This document shows, piece after piece, positions 6,991 through 15,144 of a DNA stretch of 23,701 nt (position 1 is the first letter of the stretch; each line of letters begins with the position of its first letter). A program made the translations under genes and the position numbers. The notes beneath the pieces are model-generated. The model ran no database searches and was not told the DNA's origin. It was given only the letters and a program-made list of their open reading frames with translations. The DNA comes from CAUPWF01 sp964367685 (lineage in GTDB: Bacteria > Bacillota > Clostridia > Lachnospirales > Lachnospiraceae), in the NCBI GenBank assembly GCA_964367685.1, contig CAYIYM010000028.1, positions 1 through 23,701 on the forward strand. Reading direction: 5' to 3'.

Positions 6991-9147
6991 TTATTGTTTC
7001 ATACCACGCATTGTTAATTGAATTCGCTTTTTCTTTAAGTCTACACTCATTACCATAACATCAACAACATCACCAACACTAACTGCTTCTAATGGATGTT
7101 TAATGAATTTTTCAGTAATTTGAGAAATATGTACAAGTCCATCTTGATGCACGCCTATATCTACAAAAGCACCAAAATCGATTACATTTCGAACAGTACC
7201 TTTCAATACCATTCCCTCTTTTAGATCTTTCATATCTAGCACATCTGTACGAAGAATTGGTTTTGGCATTTCCTCGCGTGGGTCACGTGCAGGCTTTTCA
7301 AGTTCTTGCAGAATATCTGTTAATGTAATTTCACCAATATTTAATTCGTCACACAATGTTTTCTTATCTTTGGCCATTTTAGAGATACCTGACAACTGAT
7401 TATCCACAATATCCTTTGTTTCAAATCCTAATTTTGCCAACAATTCAGTTGCTGCTATATAAGATTCTGGATGTACACTAGTACCATCTAATGGATTCTT
7501 ACCGCCCTTGATTCTCATAAATCCAGCACACTGTTCATATGCTTTTGGCCCTAACTTCGTTACTTTTAATAATTGTTTACGATCACTGAAACTTCCATTT
7601 TCTTCGCGATAATTTACAATATTCTTCGCAATCGTACTACTGATTCCTGAAATATAAGCAAGTAATGGTGCCGACGCTGTATTTAAATCCACACCAACTT
7701 TATTTACACAATCTTCCACTACTCCAGATAATGCTTCTGTTAATTTTTTTTGATTTAGATCGTGTTGGTATTGTCCTACTCCAATTGATTTTGGATCAAT
7801 TTTTACTAGTTCCGCCAATGGATCTTGTAATCTTCTAGCAATGGATGCAGCACTTCTTTGCCCTACATCAAATTGTGGAAACTCTTCTGACGCCAACTTA
7901 CTCGCAGAATAAACGGAAGCTCCCGCCTCATTTACAATTACATATTGCACATTTTCCTTAATATCTTTAAATAACTCTACAATAAAATGTTCTGATTCTC
8001 TTGAAGCTGTTCCATTACCAACCGAGAAAAGTGTTACATTGTATTTTTTAATCGCCTTTTTAAGTACCTCTCTAGCTGCTTCCATCTTCTGTGGTGTCGT
8101 TGGAGCTGTCGGATAGATTACCGTAGTAGCTAATACCTTTCCTGTTGGGTCTACAATTGCCAATTTACATCCTGTTCTAAATGCCGGATCCCAACCAAGA
8201 ACAACCTGTCCAGTAATTGGCGGTTGCATCAATAATTGGACTAAATTCTTTTTAAAAATTTCAATTGCTCCATCCTCTGCTTTTTCTGTCAACTCACTTC
8301 TGAGTTCACGCTCAATTGCAGGGGCTATCAAACGTTTATAACTATCTTCTACTGCTGCTGTTAATACAGGAGTTGTAAATGGATTCTCTACACGTACTGT
8401 TTTCTTAACGAGATATCGTAAAACATCCTCTTCGGGTGCCTCTATCTTTACTGTCAAGAATTTTTCCTTTTCTCCACGATTTAATGCTAATATTCTATGC
8501 CCAACTAGCTTTGTCATTGGCTCTTCGTATGCATAATACATCTCAAATACGGATTCCGCTTTCTCATCCTTAGCAGTAGATGTTATTTTCCCTTTGCTAT
8601 AAGTAATCTTTCTGATGTAAATTCGATAATCCGCCTCATCGGAAATACTTTCTGCAATAATATCCGCTGCTCCTGCAATCGCTTGTTCTACAGACTCAAC
8701 TTCTTTTTCTGCTGATACAAATGTAGCTGCGAATACTTCAACTGGCTCTGTCAAATCTTGCGCCAAAATTGCATTAGCCAATGGTTCTAGCCCTTTTTCC
8801 TTGGCAATAGTTGCTCGTGTTCTTCGCTTCGGTCTATATGGTCTATATAAATCTTCAACTACCACTAATGTTTCTGCAGATGTAATAGCTAATCTTAGTT
8901 CCTCTGTTAATTTTCCTTGCTCTTCTATACTTGATAACACTTGTGCTTTTTTATCTTCTAGATTTCTTAGGTAAGTCAAACGTTCAAATAATTTACGTAG
9001 TTGTTCATCATCTAATGAGCCCGTAACCTCCTTACGGTATCTCGAAATAAATGGAATTGTATTCCCTTCATCTATTAGTGTAACGGCTGCTTCTATTTGC
9101 CACTTTTGCACACCTAATTCTTGTGTGATTTTTTGGTTAATATCCAT
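6991..9147 (-). CDS. tex: Tex-like RNA-binding protein with S1 domain
   Basis: Tex is a conserved cytoplasmic nucleic-acid-binding protein implicated in transcription. The 718-residue protein shows the family's domain order. A helical N-terminal region includes IPFISRYRKEVTGSLD and DLYRPYRPKRRTRA. A YqgF/RNase-H-like domain starts around GWDPAFRTGCKLAIVD (about residue 320). Helix-hairpin-helix repeats include DLNTASAPLL and the GSFSDRKQLLKVTKLGPKAYEQ region (about 490-550). A C-terminal S1 RNA-binding domain, containing GTVRNVIDFGAFVDIG and QDGLVHISQI, occupies about 640-715. Length and motifs are normal. It has its own promoter and is probably followed by yitT in one transcript. Confidence 0.95.
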   Translation of the reverse strand: MDINQKITQELGVQKWQIEAAVTLIDEGNTIPFISRYRKEVTGSLDDEQLRKLFERLTYLRNLEDKKAQVLSSIEEQGKLTEELRLAITSAETLVVVEDLYRPYRPKRRTRATIAKEKGLEPLANAILAQDLTEPVEVFAATFVSAEKEVESVEQAIAGAADIIAESISDEADYRIYIRKITYSKGKITSTAKDEKAESVFEMYYAYEEPMTKLVGHRILALNRGEKEKFLTVKIEAPEEDVLRYLVKKTVRVENPFTTPVLTAAVEDSYKRLIAPAIERELRSELTEKAEDGAIEIFKKNLVQLLMQPPITGQVVLGWDPAFRTGCKLAIVDPTGKVLATTVIYPTAPTTPQKMEAAREVLKKAIKKYNVTLFSVGNGTASRESEHFIVELFKDIKENVQYVIVNEAGASVYSASKLASEEFPQFDVGQRSAASIARRLQDPLAELVKIDPKSIGVGQYQHDLNQKKLTEALSGVVEDCVNKVGVDLNTASAPLLAYISGISSTIAKNIVNYREENGSFSDRKQLLKVTKLGPKAYEQCAGFMRIKGGKNPLDGTSVHPESYIAATELLAKLGFETKDIVDNQLSGISKMAKDKKTLCDELNIGEITLTDILQELEKPARDPREEMPKPILRTDVLDMKDLKEGMVLKGTVRNVIDFGAFVDIGVHQDGLVHISQITEKFIKHPLEAVSVGDVVDVMVMSVDLKKKRIQLTMRGMKQ

Positions 9148-9180
9148 GCTAACTCTACCTTTCTTTTCTCAACTCAATCC

Positions 9181-9209
9181 ATTATATAATAATAAAGTTT
9201 CAATAGCAA
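9181..9209 (-). promoter_or_regulatory. Promoter of tex-yitT
   Basis: On the minus strand -35 TTGCTA (9209-9204) and -10 TATAAT (9186-9181) are separated by 17 bases. The -10 box lies about 35 bases upstream of the tex start codon. It faces away from the TetR-family gene promoter. Confidence 0.65.
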
Positions 9210-9244
9210 ACTTAGAGTTCGCTCTGTTTTTTCAAAAAAACATA

Positions 9245-9253
9245 TGGTATACT
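9245..9253 (+). promoter_or_regulatory. Extended -10 promoter of the TetR-family gene
   Basis: TGG followed by TATACT at 9248-9253 forms an extended -10 box. There is no good -35 at the usual distance. The ribosome binding site AAAGGAGA begins only about 10 bases downstream, so the leader would be very short. Confidence 0.45.
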
Positions 9254-9276
9254 ATATTTATGAAAGGAGATTTATC

Positions 9277-9882
9277 ATGACAACTGAACCAACATATACA
9301 AAGCAACAACAGAAATCCCGTGCAACGAAAGATAAAATATTTTTGGCTGCTAAAGATATCTTACAAAGAGATGGCTATGATGCTCTTTCTATTAAAAATA
9401 TATGCGAACTTGCTGGAGTCTCAAATGGAAGTTTTTATCATCACTTCTCCACAAAAGAAGATTTACTTTCTTACTATATCGAGCATTTACCTGGGAACAA
9501 TTCACATATGTTCTCGACTCCATCCTCCCTAGATGAAGCAATTCACTCTATTATTCAAGTATATTTAAACTATGTAGATTATTGCCAAGAGCTAGGTGTG
9601 GCATTCCTTTCTAATTATTACGTCCCAAGAAACGAGGCCTTGAATCCACATAAGAGAACAGAACGAGCCTATCCCATCATTACTGTTCAACAATATCTCG
9701 AACGTGGAATTGAAGCCGGAACACTCAAGACAGACTTAGAGATGGACGATATTACAACAGATATTCGAATGCTTATTATAGGTAATGTTTTCGAGTGGTG
9801 TATCAATAACGGAGAAGTAAACTTCAAGGCAAATATTGAACGCTCTCTTCGTATTTATCTACAAAGTGCATTTAAGGCATAG
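9277..9882 (+). CDS. TetR/AcrR family transcriptional regulator
   Basis: This is a 201-residue one-component regulator. Residues about 15-60 form the TetR DNA-binding domain, with helix-turn-helix DALSIKNICELAGVSNGSFYHHFSTKEDLL. The remaining helical part would bind an unknown ligand and dimerise. I chose the ATG at 9277 because AAAGGAGA lies 5-6 bases upstream. An in-frame ATG at 9244 would put that site inside the coding region. The gene stands alone, divergent from tex and convergent with the SleB-type hydrolase, and shares a terminator with the latter. No obvious efflux gene is adjacent, so its targets cannot be named. Confidence 0.9.
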   Translation: MTTEPTYTKQQQKSRATKDKIFLAAKDILQRDGYDALSIKNICELAGVSNGSFYHHFSTKEDLLSYYIEHLPGNNSHMFSTPSSLDEAIHSIIQVYLNYVDYCQELGVAFLSNYYVPRNEALNPHKRTERAYPIITVQQYLERGIEAGTLKTDLEMDDITTDIRMLIIGNVFEWCINNGEVNFKANIERSLRIYLQSAFKA

Positions 9883-9883
9883 A

Positions 9884-9932
9884 AAAAAGGAATGAAAATC
9901 TCCCACTCTGAGTTTTCATTCCTTTTTATTTT
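9884..9932. terminator. Bidirectional terminator between tetR-type gene and hydrolase
   Basis: The stem pairs AAGGAATGAAAA with TTTTCATTCCTT and adds a CTC/GAG inner helix after one bulged base. It is flanked by an A run on the left and a T run on the right, so it can end transcripts arriving from either side. Confidence 0.85.
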
Positions 9933-9982
9933 CATCTATGAATTAGTCGAAACTTTATTCTATATGACTCTCGCTACATTCT

Positions 9983-11044
9983 CTACCATGAAGCAAAGAA
10001 TAAGTTATTTCCAATTTCTACTCCGTCACGACTTGTAGAAGGTGCGTATAAGAAATAGTAGCAATGACTGACCGAACTATGTCTTGTTCCTGCCATAGCA
10101 TCTTTTGCAACTTGATAAGATAGGGAACTTGCACCTATTTCCAAGCGTTTATCTAATTTTCCTGTCCACACTGGTGAAAATTGTCCCTGTTGATAAATTA
10201 CATCCGTTATAGAATTCGGAAATCTCGAACTCTCCACACGATTCATAATTACTGTTGCAACTGCTAATCTTGAATTATAGTCTGCACCTGCTTCACAGTC
10301 TAGGATTGCGGCAAATAAATCTAGCTCACTAGCACTTCCCTCATAAGAAGATCCACTATTTGTGCTTCCCCCACTACCGGCATTGCTACTCTCATTCTGC
10401 GCTTGTTCTGCTGCCAGACGTTCTTCTTCCGCAATCCTTGCTTTCTCCGCGACAATTTCAGCTTTTACTTGTACCAAATCAGTCTGTGTTTCATTCGCTT
10501 TTTCTTGAAGTTCTTTTTCTTTTTCTTCACTTTCTACTTTGAGAGCGACTAATGATTCTTTTTCTTTTTTCAAGGTCTCTTCCTCAAACTCAACCTGCTC
10601 TCTTATTGCCTGTAGTTCATCTTGCATCTCTCGATCATACTCTGTGATGCTTGTTATAAAGTCAGTTCTATTAACAAAATCTGCTAAACTTTCTGCTCCG
10701 AATAATATTTCAAGAAAACTCGATTCTCCTGCTTCATACATATATTTAATACGTAATTTCATACTCTCGTATTGTTTACTTTCTTCTTGTTTGCTAATTA
10801 TAAGCTCTTCACTCGTTTTAGCTATTGCAGCTTCTGTCATTTCGATTTGACTATTTACACTTTCTAGTTCTTCATTAATAGCTACTATTTCTCCATTAAT
10901 ATCAGAAAGTTTTTTTTGTAAAATTTCTGTTTGTGACTCTAGCTCTGATACAGTCGTCGCCTGTCCTGTCAATGCAAATATAGACATCAGTATCAAAATC
11001 CCTACGACTAACCATGGCTTTTTTTTGCCTTTTTGAAACTCCAT
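9983..11044 (-). CDS. Secreted coiled-coil cell wall hydrolase, SleB-type domain
   Basis: This 353-residue exported protein is likely to act on peptidoglycan. Residues 1-30 look like a signal peptide: a basic KGKKKPW start, a hydrophobic core, then GQATT. Residues about 30-220 are a long coiled coil rich in E, K and Q, including the segment YMYEAGESSFLEILFGAESLADFVNRTDFI, which resembles the N-terminal domain of PcsB/CwlO-type hydrolases. A Gly/Ser/Asn linker (about 218-240) follows. The C-terminus (about 241-353) matches the SleB/CwlJ hydrolase domain, with FAAILDCEAGADYNSRLAVATVIMNRV, FSPVW and HCYYFL. The glutamate in DCEAG is the likely catalytic residue. A vegetative role rather than a spore role is suggested by the PcsB-like half but is not shown. 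Confidence 0.88.
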   Translation of the reverse strand: MEFQKGKKKPWLVVGILILMSIFALTGQATTVSELESQTEILQKKLSDINGEIVAINEELESVNSQIEMTEAAIAKTSEELIISKQEESKQYESMKLRIKYMYEAGESSFLEILFGAESLADFVNRTDFITSITEYDREMQDELQAIREQVEFEEETLKKEKESLVALKVESEEKEKELQEKANETQTDLVQVKAEIVAEKARIAEEERLAAEQAQNESSNAGSGGSTNSGSSYEGSASELDLFAAILDCEAGADYNSRLAVATVIMNRVESSRFPNSITDVIYQQGQFSPVWTGKLDKRLEIGASSLSYQVAKDAMAGTRHSSVSHCYYFLYAPSTSRDGVEIGNNLFFASW

Positions 11045-11076
11045 AAATTTTCCTTTCTTTGAAAATATGTAAAAAC

Positions 11077-11105
11077 AATATAACTGATTTTGTAGAAATT
11101 TGCAA
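11077..11105 (-). promoter_or_regulatory. Promoter of the SleB-type hydrolase gene
   Basis: On the minus strand TTGCAA (11105-11100) and TATATT (11082-11077) are 17 bases apart. The -10 box is about 32 bases upstream of the start codon. Confidence 0.6.
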
Positions 11106-11180
11106 ATATAATTATATTTTCTTAATAAGTTTCTAGTGGTTTATTATATATTTTCTTCTAAAACTCCATCAATAATCACA

Positions 11181-11209
11181 TTGTATACCTATCATATATA
11201 TGATATATT
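11181..11209 (+). promoter_or_regulatory. Promoter and palindromic site upstream of aminopeptidase gene
   Basis: TTGTAT (11181-11186) and TATATT (11204-11209) are 17 bases apart. A perfect 16-base palindrome, TATCATATATATGATA (11190-11205), fills the spacer and overlaps the -10 box, so it could be an operator. AT-rich sequence makes palindromes easier to find by chance, which lowers confidence in the operator. Confidence 0.5.
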
Positions 11210-11245
11210 TAGAATGTAAATTTTAAATTTTAGGAGGCTTATTTT

Positions 11246-13033
11246 ATGTCAATATTAGAAAGAATCGCAGCACTAAGAAGTGCCATGAAAAAAAATGATG
11301 TATATGCATACCTTGTACCATCAGCTGATTTTCATCAAACAGAATATGTTGGGGAACATTTTAAAGCACGTGCATTTATCACAGGATTCACAGGTTCTGC
11401 TGGAACTGCTTTGATCACAGAATCAGAGGCATTTTTATGGACAGATGGACGTTATTTTATTCAAGCTGAAGCTCAATTACAAAATAGTGGAGTTACATTG
11501 TGCAAAATGGGTGAGCCTGGCGTACCTACTATTACTGAATATCTAAAACAATCTATGCCAGAAGGCTCTGTTCTTGGATTTGATGGTCGTGTTGTCTCTG
11601 TGGCAGGCGGTATCGATTACGAAGCTGCAATGAGTGAAATTCACGGTTCTATCAAATACGAATTAGATTTCATCTCTGAAATCTGGGACAACCGCCCTGA
11701 ACTTTCCAAGGAAATGGCGTTCCATCTTGACATCAAGTATTCTGGCGAATCAACAGAATCCAAACTCGCACGAATTCGTGAAAAGATGGCAGAAGTGTCT
11801 GCAACTGCACATATTATTACAACTTTGGACGATCTATGCTGGACATTTAATTTCCGTGGAGATGATGTGAAATATTCACCAATGGTTCTTGGCTATGCAA
11901 TTATCTACATGGACAAAGTTGAATTATTTATAGACACTCACAAATTAACAGATGAAATCCATGCTGATTTGTCGAAGAATCAGGTGGTTTACCTACCTTA
12001 TAACGATATTTATGACAAAGTGAAATCCTTCACCGCAGAAGATACAATTCTGTTAGATCCTGCAAATTTAAATTATGCTCTCTACAGTAATTTACCAACT
12101 GCTGTGACCCGAGTAGAAAAACCTACCCCATCTATTCTAATGAAAGCTATCAAAAACGATGTAGAACTTGAAAACATTCGTATAGCGCATATTAAAGATG
12201 GTGTGGCTATTACTAAATTTATGTATTGGTTGAAGTCAAATATTGGTTCTATAGAAATCGATGAACTTAGCGCTTCTGACAAGCTTGCTTCATTCCGCGA
12301 AGAACAAACAGGGTATATTCGCCCAAGCTTTGCACCTATTTGTGCATACAAAGAGCATGCAGCGCTTTGTCACTATGAGTCAACACCTGAAACAAATATT
12401 CCTTTACAAACAGAAGGCCTTTTCTTAACTGATACAGGTGGAAATTACTACGAAGGTTCTACTGATATTACAAGAACATTTGCTCTTGGGGCACTGACTG
12501 CTGATGAAAAAATGCATTATACGACTGTAGCAAAAAGTATGCTTAACCTTACAGCCGCTAAGTTTCTAGAGGGAAATTGTGGATTTAACCTAGATATTTT
12601 AGCACGCCAACCTTTCTGGGATTTAGACTTAGACTATAATCACGGAACAGGACACGGTGTAGGATACCTATTAAGTATTCACGAGGGTCCTGCTGGAATT
12701 CATTGGAATCGTCGTAATACAGTAAATACTGCTCTTACAGAGGGAATGATATTAACTAATGAGCCTGGTTTATATATTGGAGGGTCTCATGGGATTCGTA
12801 TCGAGAATGAATTAGTTATTCGAAAAGGAACAAAAAATGAGTACGGCCAATTTATGTACTTCGAAACGATCACATTTGCACCAATTGATTTAGATGCAAT
12901 TGATACTTCTCTTTTATCTGAACTCGATAAAACACGTTTGAATGCATACCATATGGAAGTTTGGGATAAAATTAGTCCATACCTAACTTCTGACGAACAA
13001 GCTTGGCTAAAAACTTACACTAGAGCAGTTTAA
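11246..13033 (+). CDS. Xaa-Pro aminopeptidase (M24B, three-domain form)
   Basis: This cytoplasmic metallopeptidase is predicted to remove an N-terminal residue preceding proline. The 595-residue protein has the long form: two creatinase-like N-terminal domains (about 1-130 and 160-310) and a C-terminal pita-bread catalytic domain. The five metal ligands of the family are all visible: D396 and D407 in DTGGNYYEGSTD, H470 in HGTGHG, E506 in NEPGLY and E520 in RIENEL. No signal peptide is present. The start has AGGAGG upstream. It is 25 bases ahead of the zinc-ribbon gene at 13059, so read-through into that cluster is likely. Confidence 0.95.
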   Translation: MSILERIAALRSAMKKNDVYAYLVPSADFHQTEYVGEHFKARAFITGFTGSAGTALITESEAFLWTDGRYFIQAEAQLQNSGVTLCKMGEPGVPTITEYLKQSMPEGSVLGFDGRVVSVAGGIDYEAAMSEIHGSIKYELDFISEIWDNRPELSKEMAFHLDIKYSGESTESKLARIREKMAEVSATAHIITTLDDLCWTFNFRGDDVKYSPMVLGYAIIYMDKVELFIDTHKLTDEIHADLSKNQVVYLPYNDIYDKVKSFTAEDTILLDPANLNYALYSNLPTAVTRVEKPTPSILMKAIKNDVELENIRIAHIKDGVAITKFMYWLKSNIGSIEIDELSASDKLASFREEQTGYIRPSFAPICAYKEHAALCHYESTPETNIPLQTEGLFLTDTGGNYYEGSTDITRTFALGALTADEKMHYTTVAKSMLNLTAAKFLEGNCGFNLDILARQPFWDLDLDYNHGTGHGVGYLLSIHEGPAGIHWNRRNTVNTALTEGMILTNEPGLYIGGSHGIRIENELVIRKGTKNEYGQFMYFETITFAPIDLDAIDTSLLSELDKTRLNAYHMEVWDKISPYLTSDEQAWLKTYTRAV

Positions 13034-13058
13034 TTTCTAATTTAGATAAGGAGAAATA

Positions 13059-13706
13059 ATGGAGAATTCACTCATTCTTATATTGGTATCTCTAGTTCTT
13101 ATCGTGGCTTTGTTATTCTTGATTCTATATATTATGAAGAGAATCAAGCGAGGTTTTCAACAATCTGGCATAGGTGAGTTTGTGAATTTGGTTAAAGAAG
13201 CTGATATTAGTTCACAACTAACACCAAAATCAATAAGTGGTGGGGATGTAATTTTCCTACCACTTATTATGCGTGATTTTCCTGACTTTGATTTATCTTT
13301 TGCCAAGAGCGTAATCGATAACCACGTTCTTAGATCATATGAAGATATTATATATACGGGAAATTCAACAGCTACCGTTTCTAACCCAGAACTACATAGG
13401 ACAGCAATTTCTAACTATACAAAGACTACACACGTGGCAACTATAACATTTCAAACAGCATTTCAATATAAAGAGCAGAAAAATAACGAGGCAGCTATTA
13501 TAATTCAAGAGCGATGTGAAACGGAATATACATTCTACTTCGATGAAGAAAAGACTGACACTAACACAAAATCTCTTGCTATGCGATGCTCTTATTGTGG
13601 TGCGCCTTTTGATAGCATGTCTATCACATCTTGTTCTTACTGCGGAAATGGGATCACCATGTTGCAAGATAAAGTATGGAAGATAAACAAGGTGCTTATT
13701 AAATAA
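13059..13706 (+). CDS. Membrane protein with C-terminal zinc ribbon, unknown function
   Basis: I do not recognise this 215-residue protein. One hydrophobic helix at residues about 4-27 is followed by a basic KRIKRG, suggesting an N-terminal anchor with the rest in the cytoplasm. Residues 40-170 form a soluble domain containing FLPLIMRDFPDFDLSFAKSV and a strand-rich region with repeated TTHVATITFQ and CETEYTFYF. A zinc-ribbon-like module has C177, C180, C192 and C195 (two CxxC pairs). It starts 25 bases after the aminopeptidase gene with AAGGAG. It lies 77 bases before the SPFH gene. Its neighbours to the right are also zinc-ribbon or membrane proteins, which suggests a shared complex, though this is inference. 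Confidence 0.82.
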   Translation: MENSLILILVSLVLIVALLFLILYIMKRIKRGFQQSGIGEFVNLVKEADISSQLTPKSISGGDVIFLPLIMRDFPDFDLSFAKSVIDNHVLRSYEDIIYTGNSTATVSNPELHRTAISNYTKTTHVATITFQTAFQYKEQKNNEAAIIIQERCETEYTFYFDEEKTDTNTKSLAMRCSYCGAPFDSMSITSCSYCGNGITMLQDKVWKINKVLIK

Positions 13707-13722
13707 TCTACAATATAAATAC

Positions 13723-13749
13723 TTGCAAATTTGCTGTTATAGATATACT
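13723..13749 (+). promoter_or_regulatory. Possible internal promoter before the SPFH gene
   Basis: TTGCAA (13723-13728) and TATACT (13744-13749) are separated by 15 bases, shorter than ideal. The 77-base gap is the widest inside this cluster. A weak internal start is possible but not strongly supported. Confidence 0.3.
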
Positions 13750-13783
13750 GTATTTAATTTCAATTTTAAAAAGGAGAACTATT

Positions 13784-15118
13784 ATGGGATTAATCAAATC
13801 AATTATTAATGCAACAACAGGAACATTAGGCGATCAATGGGTTGACTTTTTCACATGTGATAGCATGGACTCTGATACCCTTGTATCAATCGGAACTCGC
13901 CCTTCACAAGCTAAATCAGGAAATCATTCATTTTCAGAAAACATCATCACAAACGGTGCAAAAATCAATGTAGCTGACGGACAATGTATGCTTATTTGTG
14001 AAAACGGAAAAATTGTCGACTTTTGTGCTGAACCTGGACAATATGTGTATGACACAGATGTTCAACCGTCACTATTAGCAGGAGGATTCAGAGATCTTGG
14101 TGCGACATTCCAACAAATTGGTAAGCGATTTCTAGCTGGTGGTGCTCCCACCGATGAACAAAAAATCTACTATGTTAACACAAAAGAAATTTTTGGTAAT
14201 AAAATTGGGTTTGCTAATATCCCATTTCGTGACAGTGAATTCCAATTTACAGTTAAAGTAAGAGGATTTGGAGAATATACATTTAAAATTAGTAACCCAC
14301 TACTTTTCTACAAAGAAATTGTTGGAAATATCTCGACTGATTACACAAAAGAAGCGTTACTTCAAATAATGAAAGCCGAGGTTATGAATACGATTCAACC
14401 TGCTCTAGGAAAAATTGCAGCACAACGCATTGCTTATGACCAATTAATCAATTATCCAGATGAAATTGGAACTGCAGTTGATGAAGTGCTTTCTAATCGT
14501 TGGGGTGCATCACGAGGAATTGAAATCACTGTTTTCGCGATTGAATCTATCACAATTAGTGATGAAGATGCTGCTAAGATTGCACAGTTCCAAGAATCTC
14601 GTATTTATTCAAACCAACAAATGGCAGCTGGATTTTTGACTACTAGTACAGGCGAAGCCATGCAAAACGCTGCTTCTAACTCAGGCGGTGCTATGCAAGG
14701 TTTCTTAGGAATGGGCATGGCACAAGGACAAATGTCTGGTATGGGCTTACAAAACATGTTCCAAAATACACCGAATGGAACACCTGTCGCTCCTACTCCA
14801 GCTCCTACTCCGGCTCCAAGTACACCTGTTGCTTCCGCTTCTGCATGGACTTGTGGATGTGGAAATTCAAACGAAAGTGGTTTCTGTAGCAATTGTGGTT
14901 CAAAGAAACCTGTTGCTGAAACTGTTTCTGGATGGGCGTGTACTTGTGGTGCTTCGAACATGGGGAAATTCTGTTCAACATGTGGAACAAAAAAACCTGC
15001 TGCAGCTGCACAATATCAATGTGATAAATGTAAATGGACTCCAGCTGATATGACACAACCACCAAAATTCTGTCCTGAATGTGGTGATCCATTTGATAAC
15101 GACGATGTTATCTCATAA
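13784..15118 (+). CDS. SPFH domain protein with three C-terminal zinc ribbons (YdjI-like)
   Basis: This 444-residue protein has no transmembrane helix. Residues about 30-265 match the SPFH-related family often mislabelled virion core protein, to which B. subtilis YdjI belongs; seen here as NIITNGAKINVADGQCMLI, EPGQYVYD and FQFTVKVRGFGEYTFKI. A Met/Gly/Gln-rich stretch (about 270-330) and a PTPAPTPAP linker follow. Three cysteine modules end the protein: C357/C359/C368/C371, C386/C388/C397/C400 and a rubredoxin-like C413/C416/C430/C433. In B. subtilis, YdjI forms a membrane-associated scaffold that brings PspA to the membrane with the help of YdjG and YdjH. Homologues of those two follow here. 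The specific role is inferred; the family is clear. Confidence 0.88.
   Translation: MGLIKSIINATTGTLGDQWVDFFTCDSMDSDTLVSIGTRPSQAKSGNHSFSENIITNGAKINVADGQCMLICENGKIVDFCAEPGQYVYDTDVQPSLLAGGFRDLGATFQQIGKRFLAGGAPTDEQKIYYVNTKEIFGNKIGFANIPFRDSEFQFTVKVRGFGEYTFKISNPLLFYKEIVGNISTDYTKEALLQIMKAEVMNTIQPALGKIAAQRIAYDQLINYPDEIGTAVDEVLSNRWGASRGIEITVFAIESITISDEDAAKIAQFQESRIYSNQQMAAGFLTTSTGEAMQNAASNSGGAMQGFLGMGMAQGQMSGMGLQNMFQNTPNGTPVAPTPAPTPAPSTPVASASAWTCGCGNSNESGFCSNCGSKKPVAETVSGWACTCGASNMGKFCSTCGTKKPAAAAQYQCDKCKWTPADMTQPPKFCPECGDPFDNDDVIS
14792..14815 (+). repeat. Two 12-bp repeats coding for a Pro/Thr/Ala linker
   Basis: Two adjacent near-identical 12-base units (CCTACTCCAGCT and CCTACTCCGGCT) encode PTPAPTPA. 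They form the flexible linker between the SPFH part and the zinc ribbons. Confidence 0.6.
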
Positions 15119-15144
15119 AATTAGATTAGGAAAGGACACTTAAT

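Noticed and set aside
9244..9276. Upstream in-frame ATG for the TetR-family gene
   Set aside because: It overlaps the extended -10 box, and the AAAGGAGA site serves the ATG at 9277.
14605..14961. 118-codon open frame on the minus strand
   Set aside because: It lies wholly opposite the SPFH gene, whose SPFH motifs and cysteine modules are clear. It reads as a shadow of the Pro/Ala and zinc-ribbon codons and has no ribosome site.
13784..15118. Viral origin suggested by the virion core protein label often given to this family
   Set aside because: The name comes from a weak poxvirus match. The sequence and neighbours fit bacterial YdjI-type SPFH proteins, and no phage gene is nearby.
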